From: Coprosoma sp963632935
GTDB lineage: Bacteria; Bacillota_I; Bacilli_A; RF39; UBA660
Direction of reading: 5' to 3'
Length of the DNA stretch: 30,010 nucleotides
Assembly (NCBI GenBank): GCA_963632935.1
Contig: CAVGWA010000017.1
Location: 1 to 30,010 of the forward strand
Below are positions 15,491 to 22,676 of this stretch, piece after piece (position 1 is the stretch's first letter; each line of letters opens with the position of its first letter). Position numbers and translations under genes: made by a program. The notes under the pieces were generated by a model. That model was given only the letters and a program-made list of their open reading frames with translations. It was not told the DNA's origin and made no database searches.

Positions 15491-16265
15491 ACGAGTAAAT
15501 CCAAGTCATCCTGACAAATTAGCAGATAGAATTGGAGGAGCAATTGTAGATTTAGCATACGCTCAAGAAGAGAATCCAAGAATTGCAGTAGAGGTTCTTT
15601 TAGGACATGGCAAGTGTCACATCATTGCAGAAACATCGACCTATATTGATAAAGCAGATGTTAAGGCAGCAGTTAAGCGAATTGCAGGAGATGTCGAGGT
15701 AGATTATGTCGAAGTTCCTCAAGATAAACATTTAGCAGATAACCAATTAGGTAAAATTAGATGTGGTGATAATGGTATCTTTAAAGGCGTACCACTTACC
15801 AAAGAACAAAAGAAATTATCAGGAATTGCTAGAGATATTTATGCTCGATATAAAACTGATGGTAAATACATCCTTGATGGAGATAGGCTTATTATTTGTC
15901 AAAGCTGTGCATCAACTGAGGAATTAAAGAAAATTTATCCTAATGCTGAAATTAATCCACTTGGTGATTGGACCGGTGGAAGTGATGTAGATACAGGTGC
16001 AACTAATAGAAAACTTGGCTCTGATATGGCTGATTCAGTTACAGGGGGTGGTATAAATAACAAGGACCTCTCAAAAGCCGATGTTAGTGTAAATATCTAT
16101 GCATGGCTTAAGGCACAAGCAACCAATACCGAGGTTAAACTTTGTTGTGCTATTGGTGATGAGTATGTTGATAATAGACCATATAGTGAGATTGTAGAAA
16201 TCGCTCGTGAGTTCATTAATGATTTAGGTGGATTTGAGAAATTAGCTGAATGGGGGTTATTTTAA
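15483..16265 (+). CDS. metK: Compact S-adenosylmethionine synthetase
   Basis: 260 residues, against roughly 380-400 for cellular MetK, yet the catalytic residues are kept: HPDK at 9-12, GDNGIF at 95-100, KTDG at 124-127, TNRK at 174-177 and NNKDLSKADVS at 192-202 (the ATP/phosphate-binding KD..K.D segment). It makes SAM from methionine and ATP. Most of the missing length is in the N-terminal and central domains, a reduction rather than a truncation, since start, stop and order of motifs are intact. It lies between two SAM-dependent methylases, overlapping both reading frames, and probably feeds them during late infection. AGGAGG lies 9 bases before ATG. Confidence 0.9.
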   Translation: MFERVNPSHPDKLADRIGGAIVDLAYAQEENPRIAVEVLLGHGKCHIIAETSTYIDKADVKAAVKRIAGDVEVDYVEVPQDKHLADNQLGKIRCGDNGIFKGVPLTKEQKKLSGIARDIYARYKTDGKYILDGDRLIICQSCASTEELKKIYPNAEINPLGDWTGGSDVDTGATNRKLGSDMADSVTGGGINNKDLSKADVSVNIYAWLKAQATNTEVKLCCAIGDEYVDNRPYSEIVEIAREFINDLGGFEKLAEWGLF

Positions 16266-17581
16266 TGGAAAGTGAAAGAAATCCTAAATATGAACTTGTA
16301 GAAATAGAAAAATTAGTACCTTACATAAATAACGCCAGATTACACGACCAAAAGCAAATCGATAAAGTGGCTGCTTCAATTCGTGAGTTTGGCTTTTTAA
16401 ATCCAATTATTATTGATGATAGATACACCATTCTTTGTGGTCATTGTAGATATGAAGCATCTAAAAAATTAGGATTAAAAAAGGTCCCTTGCATCAAAGA
16501 AGAATACCTAACTGAAGCACAAAAGAAGGCTTACATTATTGCTGACAATAGAACAGCTGAAGATGCAGGATGGGACACTGAATTATTAAAAGTTGAATTA
16601 GATGCCTTAAATGCAGAAGCTTTTGATTTATCACTTACCGGGTTTGATGAAGGTGAGTTAAACGATTTATTCAAGGAAGATAAAGAAGTTGAGGATGATG
16701 AATTTGATGAAGACGAAGCATTAAAAGGAGAGCCATTTGTTAAGTTAGGTGATATATGGCAAATTGGTAGACACCGCCTTGTTTGTGGTGATTCTACTAA
16801 AAGTGAAGATGTAACAAAATTAATGGATGGTAAAAAAGCAAATTTATGTATAACTGATCCACCATACAACTGTGCTTATGAAGGTGGAACGGGGATGAAG
16901 ATTATGAATGACCATTGGGACGATAGTAAAAAGTTCTATCAATTCTTACATGACGCTTTTAAAAACGCTTATGATAACTTAACTGATGGTGCTGCATTTT
17001 ATTGCTTTCATTCAGATGCTGAAAAATGTAATTTCTTTAATGCTACAGTTGACTCAGGTTTTCATTACTCAACTACATGTATCTGGGTAAAAAATGCTCT
17101 AGTTATTGGTAGAATGGACTTTCAAATGAGACACGAACCTGTCATTTATGCTTTTAAAGACACTGCTAAACATAAGTTTTATGGCGATAGAAAGCAAACA
17201 ACTGTATGGGAATTTGATAAACCTACTAAATCTAAATTGCATCCAACCACTAAAAGCTTACCTTTAATTGCCTATCCAATGAGATTATCTTCTATGGAAA
17301 ATGGGCTCGTTTTAGATTTATTTGGTGGTAGTGGTTCAACTTTAATGGCCGCTGAACAATTAAATAGAATAGCCTACATTATGGAACTTGATCCTGTGTA
17401 TGCATCAGCAATTGTTAAACGATATATTGCATCACGTAATGGAGACACTTCTGACGTCAAAGTAATCCGTGATGGAAAAGAGATACCTTGCTCTGAAATT
17501 TATGTTCCTACAAGTGAAGACTTATCCTTTAAAGATGGTAATGTTAACGATGTTCAAAAGGGAGCAAATAATCCTAAATAA
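16265..17581 (+). CDS. ParB-like domain fused to beta-class DNA N6/N4 methyltransferase
   Basis: 438 residues from ATG 16265, which overlaps the metK stop by one base (TAATG) and has GGGGG 8 bases upstream; an earlier ATG at 16250 lies inside metK and lacks a site. Residues 1-130 are ParB-like (LVPYINNARLHDQKQIDKVA, GHCRYEASKKLG, ADNRTAEDAGWD). After an acidic linker (EVEDDEFDEDEA) comes the methylase: DPPYNC at 198-203 (motif IV) before FGGSGSTLMAAEQ near 352 (motif I), the beta-class order. It adds a methyl group to adenine or cytosine N4. Such fusions are common in Bacillota prophages; the ParB part may give DNA binding or nuclease action. Confidence 0.93.
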   Translation: MESERNPKYELVEIEKLVPYINNARLHDQKQIDKVAASIREFGFLNPIIIDDRYTILCGHCRYEASKKLGLKKVPCIKEEYLTEAQKKAYIIADNRTAEDAGWDTELLKVELDALNAEAFDLSLTGFDEGELNDLFKEDKEVEDDEFDEDEALKGEPFVKLGDIWQIGRHRLVCGDSTKSEDVTKLMDGKKANLCITDPPYNCAYEGGTGMKIMNDHWDDSKKFYQFLHDAFKNAYDNLTDGAAFYCFHSDAEKCNFFNATVDSGFHYSTTCIWVKNALVIGRMDFQMRHEPVIYAFKDTAKHKFYGDRKQTTVWEFDKPTKSKLHPTTKSLPLIAYPMRLSSMENGLVLDLFGGSGSTLMAAEQLNRIAYIMELDPVYASAIVKRYIASRNGDTSDVKVIRDGKEIPCSEIYVPTSEDLSFKDGNVNDVQKGANNPK

Positions 17582-17589
17582 ACACACAA

Positions 17590-17628
17590 TTAAGTTGATA
17601 TAAAAGCCTTTTAGAGCAATATATATAG
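17590..17628 (+). promoter_or_regulatory. Promoter-like repeated element, copy A
   Basis: TTAAGTTGATATAA, seven variable bases, then TTTAGAGC and AATATATATAG. The same element recurs at 18283-18320. TTGATA (17595-17600) could be a -35 with AATATA (17618-17623) 17 bases on as a -10; the conserved TTTAGAGC lies in the spacer, where ordinary promoters are not constrained. It precedes the 69-residue protein gene by 21 bp. Confidence 0.55.
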
Positions 17629-17649
17629 TAGCCATTGGAGGAATTAAAA

Positions 17650-17859
17650 ATGAGTAAAATTGAAGAACTTAGAAATATATTAGATGATTTATGTACTAAA
17701 ACTAATACAAGAAAAAGTGGTATAGACTATTTGGTTAAATATTACATTGGCTCGCTTGGTTGGAGCGAAGAAGAAGCTATTAAATATACTATTAATTTAT
17801 TTAAAAATGGAACAATTCAAGAAATTAAATTATTTGGTGAAAATGGAGAATTGTTATGA
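17650..17859 (+). CDS. Small hypothetical protein (69 aa)
   Basis: 69 residues from ATG 17650 with GGAGGAA 5-11 bases upstream; an in-frame TTG at 17635 lies within the ribosome-site region and is unlikely. Sequence MSKIEELRNILDDLCTKTN and YYIGSLGWSEEEAIKYTINL suggest a compact helical protein. Its stop overlaps the next start (ATGA), so it is coupled to the DUF4314 gene. The repeated promoter-like element lies directly upstream. Family not recognised. Confidence 0.65.
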   Translation: MSKIEELRNILDDLCTKTNTRKSGIDYLVKYYIGSLGWSEEEAIKYTINLFKNGTIQEIKLFGENGELL

Positions 17860-18239
17860 GAGAAGAGATAGTTGAGAAATTAAAAAGAACCTATCCTGAA
17901 GGAACTAGAATTGTATTGATCCATATGGAAGATGAACAAGCACCAAAGGAAGGAACGCTTGGAACAGTTAGAGGGGTTGATGATAATGCCTCTCTTTTAG
18001 TATCTTGGGATAATGGCGGTTCTTTAAATGTTTTATATGGAATAGATAAAATTAAGAAATTAAATCCAATTATTACTATTTGCTATAACAATAAAAAAGA
18101 ATGGGACTCAAGAGAAGATGCAATTAAGTTTTTTCTTACCTCTGCATGCGCTAGTGAAGGAGCAGAAAAGGATAGATATTTGACCATAATTGAGAAGTTA
18201 AAGCAAGGGTTAAATATGTGTGATGATAGTTATGAATAG
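17856..18239 (+). CDS. DUF4314 domain protein with C-terminal extension
   Basis: 127 residues. Residues 1-68 (LKRTYPEGTRIVLIHMEDEQ, GTLGTVRGVDDNASLLVSWDNGG, LNVLYGIDKIKKL) match DUF4314, a small beta-barrel-like domain found in phages and integrative elements of Bacillota. The last 55 residues (ITICYNNKKEWDSREDAIKF, then EGAEKDRYLTIIEKLKQGL) form a helical second part, as seen in some multi-part mobile-element proteins. Function unknown; the barrel resembles domains that set binding or solubility rather than catalysis. Start overlaps the previous stop by 4 bp. It is followed by a second promoter-like element before the amidoligase gene. Confidence 0.75.
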   Translation: MREEIVEKLKRTYPEGTRIVLIHMEDEQAPKEGTLGTVRGVDDNASLLVSWDNGGSLNVLYGIDKIKKLNPIITICYNNKKEWDSREDAIKFFLTSACASEGAEKDRYLTIIEKLKQGLNMCDDSYE

Positions 18240-18282
18240 TGCTGATTTTATCGAATAAATTTATATTTTAAATACCTTCTTA

Positions 18283-18320
18283 TTAACTTGATATAAGTGT
18301 ACTTTAGAGCGAATATATAC
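18283..18320 (+). promoter_or_regulatory. Promoter-like repeated element, copy B
   Basis: TTAACTTGATATAA, variable GTGTAC, then TTTAGAGC and GAATATATAC, closely matching copy A at 17590-17628. TTGATA is at 18288-18293, with AATATATA at 18312-18319. It lies about 27 bp before the amidoligase start, so transcription would begin just upstream of that gene's ribosome site. Confidence 0.55.
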
Positions 18321-18346
18321 ACAACAAAAGGAAGGTTAAAAAAGGT

Positions 18347-19303
18347 ATGAAAAACACTGAAAAGCAAATCAAAAACATGAAGGAACAAACAATCGGAGTA
18401 GAGGTTGAAATGAATAACATCACAAGAGCTAAAGCAGCTAAAAAAGTAGCAGAGTATTTTGGAACAACAGCATGGTATTCAGTAAGAGAATATGGCTACG
18501 ATTCCTGGAGTTGCAAAGATACAAAAGGTAGAGTTTGGAAGTTTCAAAAAGACTGCAGCATTCAAGGCGACGATGCAGAAAAATGTGAAATGGTTACTCC
18601 AATCTTAAAATACGAAGACATCGAAGACTTACAAGAAATCATTAGAATTTTAAGAAAAGCAGGAGCAAAAAGTGATGCCTCAAGAATGTGTGGAGTTCAT
18701 ATTCACATTGGAGCAAAAGGACATACACCAAAGACCTTAAGAAACCTTACAAACATTATGGCAAGTCACGAAAGCCTACTTGTTGAAGCATTAGATTTAG
18801 ATAGAAACCGAATTAATAGATATTGCAAAATGGTAGATCCAAATTTCTTAAACGCTTTAAACAAAAAGAAACCTACAACAATGAGTGCATTTGCAGATGT
18901 ATGGTACAAAAGCCAACACGCTGATTATGGTAGAACAATGCATTATAACGATAGCCGCTACCACATGCTTAATTTCCACGCTACCTTCACCAAAGGAACT
19001 ATTGAATTTAGATTATTCCAATTCGATGCTCCTAAAAATGGTAAAGAAAATGGACTTCACGCAGGACAACTTAAAAGCTACATTCAACTTTGTTTAGCAT
19101 TAAGCGAAATGGCAAAAGAAGTAAAAGGTGCATCAAGCAAACCTCAACAAAATGAAAATCCAAAATACGCTATGAGAACTTGGCTATTAAGACTTGGATT
19201 TATTGGTGCAGAGTTCCAAACAGCTAGAGACTTCTTAACTAGAAACTTATCTGGAGATGCAGCATTTAGAAGTGGAACTAGACCGGTTGCTATTGCTTTA
19301 TAG
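18347..19303 (+). CDS. Amidoligase family protein (Amidoligase_2)
   Basis: 318 residues. Motifs of the glutamine-synthetase-fold amidoligases are clear: GVEVEMN (E19, E21), CEMVTPIL (E81, the E-x-x-T/S-P motif), CGVHIHIG (H118, H120) and NFHATFTKGTIEFRLFQ (E220, R222). The family uses ATP to form amide or isopeptide bonds, typically joining an amino group to a glutamate-type carboxyl. It is directly followed by a cyclotransferase-like enzyme that acts on gamma-glutamyl bonds, so the pair probably builds and trims a gamma-linked peptide or protein modification. Substrate unknown; phage protein tagging or cell-wall modification are options. Own promoter-like element upstream; AAGGAAGG 14 bases before ATG. 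Confidence 0.85.
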   Translation: MKNTEKQIKNMKEQTIGVEVEMNNITRAKAAKKVAEYFGTTAWYSVREYGYDSWSCKDTKGRVWKFQKDCSIQGDDAEKCEMVTPILKYEDIEDLQEIIRILRKAGAKSDASRMCGVHIHIGAKGHTPKTLRNLTNIMASHESLLVEALDLDRNRINRYCKMVDPNFLNALNKKKPTTMSAFADVWYKSQHADYGRTMHYNDSRYHMLNFHATFTKGTIEFRLFQFDAPKNGKENGLHAGQLKSYIQLCLALSEMAKEVKGASSKPQQNENPKYAMRTWLLRLGFIGAEFQTARDFLTRNLSGDAAFRSGTRPVAIAL

Positions 19304-19315
19304 GAGGAAAAAGAA

Positions 19316-19807
19316 ATGAGTAGATATTATTTGGCTTATGGTAGCAATTTAAACATAGAACAAATGAAACATCGATGCCCGAGTGCAATTCCTGTAGGTA
19401 AAGGTTTTATTGAAGATTACAGGCTTTTATTTAAAGGAAGTAAGAGTGGATCATACCTTACGATTGAAAAGGCTAAAGGATATAAAGTTCCGGTTGGTGT
19501 TTGGAAAGTAGAAGACGAGGATGAAATAGCACTTGATAGATATGAAGGTTATCCTGAGTTTTATTATAAAAAGCAAATTGAAATCGACTTCACTACTTTA
19601 AAAGAACATAAACCATGGCACTCAAAAGCATTTGTTTATATTATGCATGAAGAAAGACAACTAGGAATTCCTACAAATTATTATCTAGGAGTTTGTCTAG
19701 AAGGCTATTTAAGATTTCATTTTGATACTAGATTACTTGAAGAGGCATTAGATTTATCAATTAAGGAGGCAAATAAAAATGGCAGAAGAAATAACAAACT
19801 TAATTAA
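19316..19807 (+). CDS. Gamma-glutamylcyclotransferase-like (AIG2/GGCT fold) protein
   Basis: 163 residues, near the family's usual length. YGSN at 8-11 (LAYGSNLN) is the substrate-binding loop, and E77 in LDRYEGYP is the catalytic acid of GGCT enzymes. These release 5-oxoproline from gamma-glutamyl amines; in amidoligase neighbourhoods they are thought to reverse or edit the gamma-linkage. It follows the amidoligase by 12 bp with AGGAGG before ATG, and its end overlaps the zinc-ribbon gene. Catalytic residues are intact, so an active enzyme is likely; the true substrate is unknown. Confidence 0.88.
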   Translation: MSRYYLAYGSNLNIEQMKHRCPSAIPVGKGFIEDYRLLFKGSKSGSYLTIEKAKGYKVPVGVWKVEDEDEIALDRYEGYPEFYYKKQIEIDFTTLKEHKPWHSKAFVYIMHEERQLGIPTNYYLGVCLEGYLRFHFDTRLLEEALDLSIKEANKNGRRNNKLN

Positions 19808-19982
19808 AACTTGTCCATTGTGTGGAAAAATCTACAAAGGGCATCCAGCAATTTCTAGAAAGGATAATGTTACTGCGATATGTCCTGAATGTGGAATGCG
19901 TGAGGCACTTGAGGGCATAGGACTAAACAAAGAAGAAATAGAAAAGATTGTAGTTACCGTTCCAAAAAATGAAGAAAATTAA
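19779..19982 (+). CDS. Small zinc-ribbon protein
   Basis: 67 residues with two CPxC knuckles (CPLCGK at 12-15 and CPECGM at about 35-38) separated by 20 residues, a classic zinc ribbon. The C-terminal tail is charged (LNKEEIEKIVVTVPKNEEN). Its start lies 29 bp inside the cyclotransferase gene with AAGGAGG 10 bases upstream, so it is co-translated. Similar ribbons sit with amidoligase and cyclotransferase genes in mobile elements of Bacillota; it could bring the enzymes to a partner. A terminator follows, closing the cassette. Confidence 0.75.
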   Translation: MAEEITNLIKTCPLCGKIYKGHPAISRKDNVTAICPECGMREALEGIGLNKEEIEKIVVTVPKNEEN

Positions 19983-19998
19983 TTATTAACTAATTTAC

Positions 19999-20028
19999 AA
20001 GGATTCCTAAACAGAGTCCTTTTTATTT
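19999..20028 (+). terminator. Terminator closing the accessory cassette
   Basis: AAGGATTC (19999-20006) pairs in full, with one G-U pair, with GAGTCCTT (20014-20021), 7-base loop, then a T-rich run. It lies 18 bp before the large terminase start, so some readthrough or another promoter is needed for the head genes. Confidence 0.7.
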
Positions 20029-20045
20029 TACAAGGAGGGGAGAAT

Positions 20046-22667
20046 TTGAGAAAACTTAAGAAATATGTACCGACAAAATTTAAAAGCAAAGACTCCACTT
20101 ATAGTAAAGAAAGTGCTGATTATGCTGTTAATTTTATTGAATGCTTATCACATACAAAGGGGACTTGGGCTGGCAAACCTTTTGAGCTTATAGATTGGCA
20201 AGAGCAGATAATTAGAGATTTATTTGGAACATTAAAGCCTAATGGCTATAGACAATTTAACACTGCTTATATTGAAATTCCAAAAAAGATGGGGAAACAG
20301 TTAGCACTCGATACTTTAATTCCTACTCCTAGTGGTTTTACTACAATGGGTGAAATTAATGTTGGTGATAAGGTATTTGATGAATGTGGTAAAGTTTGTC
20401 ATGTAATTGCTAAAAGTAAAATCGATTATAGTGAACAAGCTTATAGGATTACCTTTAAAGATGGAGAAGTTATCGAAGCAGGTGCTAGACATGAATGGTG
20501 TGGAGAATATACACAGGGAAAAAGGAAACAAGTAACCTTTACAACTGAAGAATTATACAACCTTCCAAAAGATGGAAATTCCTACCGATTTAGAATTCCG
20601 GTTGCAAAATCTATTGATACTCCAATTAGTAATCTTACTATTGATCCATATTTAATGGGCTATTGGTTAGGTAATGGAAGTTCAACAAAACCTGAAATTA
20701 CAGTTCAAACTTGTGACATTGATGGAGTTATTTATCCAATATGCAAAAAGTATGAAGTGAAGTCATGCAGGTACAATGTTGGTGATAGTATTGTTTTTAA
20801 AATACCTGTTTTAAAGAAAATTTTATTAAAATCATTTCACGATAAAGTTATACCAATTGAGTATTTAAGAGCATCTTACGACCAACGATTGAGATTGCTT
20901 CAAGGCTTAATGGATAGTGATGGCTCAATAAGTGTTTCAAGAGGTCAAGGAATTTATACTTCAACTGAAAAAAGGCTCTCAGAAAGTGTTAGTGAATTAT
21001 TATGGAGTCTAGGAATTAAGAATTCTATTAGTCTTGCAAAATCAACAGTTAGAGAAAATTGGACTGATAGAAGTAAAACTAGAATCGAAACAGGCGAGAC
21101 ATTATATTATGTTAAATTTACTTGTTTTGATGATATGAGAATTGCAGGGCTTGCAAGAAAACAAGAGAACTGTATAAAAAGAAATACAAAAACAAGGTCA
21201 CATTTTAGATACATTGATAAAATAGAAAAAATAGAAAATAGGGGAATGCAATGTATCCAAGTAGATAGTCCATCACATTTATATTTAGTAGGACGTTCCT
21301 TTTTACCTACCCATAATAGTGAACTTGCTGCAGCGGTTGCACTCTTATTAACTTGTGGCGATGGTGAAGAAAGAGCTGAGGTTTATGGTTGTGCTGCTGA
21401 TAGACAACAAGCCTCAATTGTTTTTGATGTGGCAGCTGATATGATTCGAATGTGTCCTGCATTAAATAAAAGGTGCAAAATCCTAGCTGCTACAAAAAGA
21501 ATTATCTATTTACCAACTAATAGTTTTTATCAAGTTTTATCAGCTGAGGCTTATTCCAAACATGGGTTTAATATCCACGGTGTTGTTTTTGATGAACTTC
21601 ATACTCAACCAAATAGAAAACTCTTCGATACTATGACTAAAGGTTCAGGGGACGCTAGAATGCAACCTCTCTACTTTTTAATCACAACTGCAGGAACTGA
21701 TACTAAATCAATATGCTATGAAACTCATCAAAAGGCAAAAGACATATTAGAAGGTAGAAAAATAGATCCTACATTTTATCCTGTAATTTATGGAGCAGAA
21801 GTTGATGATGATTGGACGGATCCTAAAGTTTGGAAAAAGGCTAATCCTTCACTTGGTATCACTGTTGGAATTGATAAAGTTAAAGCAGCTTGTGAGTCAG
21901 CAAAACAAAACCCTGCAGAAGAAAATACCTTCAGACAATTAAGACTTAATCAATGGGTAAAACAAGCAGTTAGGTGGATGCCTATGGAAAAGTGGGAAGC
22001 GTGTAAAGCCAAGTTTACTCCTGAAGATTTAGAGGGCCGTGTATGTTATGGTGGATTAGATTTATCGTCTACTACTGATATCACTGCTTTTGTGCTTGTC
22101 TTTCCACCAAATGAAAATGACGAGAATTACTACATTTTACCTTACTTTTGGATACCTGAAGATAACATTGAAACAAGAGTTGCTCGAGACCACGTTCCTT
22201 ATGAACTTTGGAATAATAAAGGCTATATTGAAACAACTGAAGGTAATGTTATCCACTATGGTTTCATTGAAAGTTTTATTGAAGAATTAGGTAAAAAATA
22301 CAATATAAAAGAAATAGCGTTTGATAGGTGGGGTGCTGTTCAAATGACTCAAGATTTAGATAATTTAGGCTTTGTGGTTATTCCTTTTGGTCAAGGTTTC
22401 AAGGATATGAGCCCACCAACTAAAGAACTTATGAACCTAGTCCTTGCAAAGCAAATCAAACACAATGGCAATCCGGTCCTTAATTGGATGATGGATAACG
22501 TTTGTGTGCGACTTGATCCTGCAGGAAATATAAAGATGGATAAATCTAAATCTACAGAAAAAATAGATGGTGCTGTTGCTACGGTTATGGCACTTGATAG
22601 AGCAATAAGAAATGGAAATAGGACTTCGGATTCAGTTTATGATACTCGAGGTCTTTTGTTTATTTAG
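20046..22667 (+). CDS. terL: Terminase large subunit, interrupted by an intein
   Basis: 873 residues; without the intein it is 533, normal for this phage terminase family. N-extein: FELIDWQEQIIRDLFG and EIPKKMGK (1-84); C-extein from S425: SELAAAVALLL, so the joined P-loop reads KKMGKSELAA. Walker B is GVVFDELHTQ; LITTAGTD is the coupling motif. The nuclease domain shows YGGLDLSSTTDITAFVL (first Asp) and FDRWGA, DGAVATVMALDRA (later acids). The motor packages DNA into proheads and cuts it. TTG start with AAGGAGGGG 5 bases upstream. Splicing is required for activity because the intein splits the ATP-binding loop. Confidence 0.93.
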   Translation: MRKLKKYVPTKFKSKDSTYSKESADYAVNFIECLSHTKGTWAGKPFELIDWQEQIIRDLFGTLKPNGYRQFNTAYIEIPKKMGKQLALDTLIPTPSGFTTMGEINVGDKVFDECGKVCHVIAKSKIDYSEQAYRITFKDGEVIEAGARHEWCGEYTQGKRKQVTFTTEELYNLPKDGNSYRFRIPVAKSIDTPISNLTIDPYLMGYWLGNGSSTKPEITVQTCDIDGVIYPICKKYEVKSCRYNVGDSIVFKIPVLKKILLKSFHDKVIPIEYLRASYDQRLRLLQGLMDSDGSISVSRGQGIYTSTEKRLSESVSELLWSLGIKNSISLAKSTVRENWTDRSKTRIETGETLYYVKFTCFDDMRIAGLARKQENCIKRNTKTRSHFRYIDKIEKIENRGMQCIQVDSPSHLYLVGRSFLPTHNSELAAAVALLLTCGDGEERAEVYGCAADRQQASIVFDVAADMIRMCPALNKRCKILAATKRIIYLPTNSFYQVLSAEAYSKHGFNIHGVVFDELHTQPNRKLFDTMTKGSGDARMQPLYFLITTAGTDTKSICYETHQKAKDILEGRKIDPTFYPVIYGAEVDDDWTDPKVWKKANPSLGITVGIDKVKAACESAKQNPAEENTFRQLRLNQWVKQAVRWMPMEKWEACKAKFTPEDLEGRVCYGGLDLSSTTDITAFVLVFPPNENDENYYILPYFWIPEDNIETRVARDHVPYELWNNKGYIETTEGNVIHYGFIESFIEELGKKYNIKEIAFDRWGAVQMTQDLDNLGFVVIPFGQGFKDMSPPTKELMNLVLAKQIKHNGNPVLNWMMDNVCVRLDPAGNIKMDKSKSTEKIDGAVATVMALDRAIRNGNRTSDSVYDTRGLLFI
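20298..21317 (+). mobile_element. Class 3-type intein with LAGLIDADG endonuclease in TerL P-loop
   Basis: 340 residues, Q85 to N424 of the precursor. It starts with Gln rather than Cys or Ser, then shows block A (LALDTLIPTPSG), a block B ending ARHEW with His149 and Trp151, block F with Cys403 (MQCIQVDSPSHLYLVG), and block G THN (422-424) before Ser425. Trp, Cys and Thr at these places are the WCT set of class 3 inteins, which use the block F Cys as first nucleophile. The endonuclease has LMGYWLGNG (203-211), where the usual catalytic Asp is Asn210, and LLQGLMDSDGSI with Asp292 intact. Splicing looks competent; homing cleavage may be weakened. Confidence 0.88.
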
Positions 22668-22676
22668 GAGGTTAAA

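Noticed and set aside
16531..16869. 112-codon open frame on the - strand inside the ParB-methylase gene
   Set aside because: It lies wholly under a gene with clear motifs, is Ser-rich as expected for the antisense of Asp/Glu codons, and lacks a ribosome site.
18885..19097. 70-codon open frame inside the amidoligase gene
   Set aside because: Out of frame with motifs that are clearly amidoligase; no ribosome site.
20298..21317. Group I or II intron instead of an intein in the large terminase gene
   Set aside because: The reading frame stays open throughout and shows intein blocks ending in His-Asn before Ser; no intron-type RNA signal is needed.
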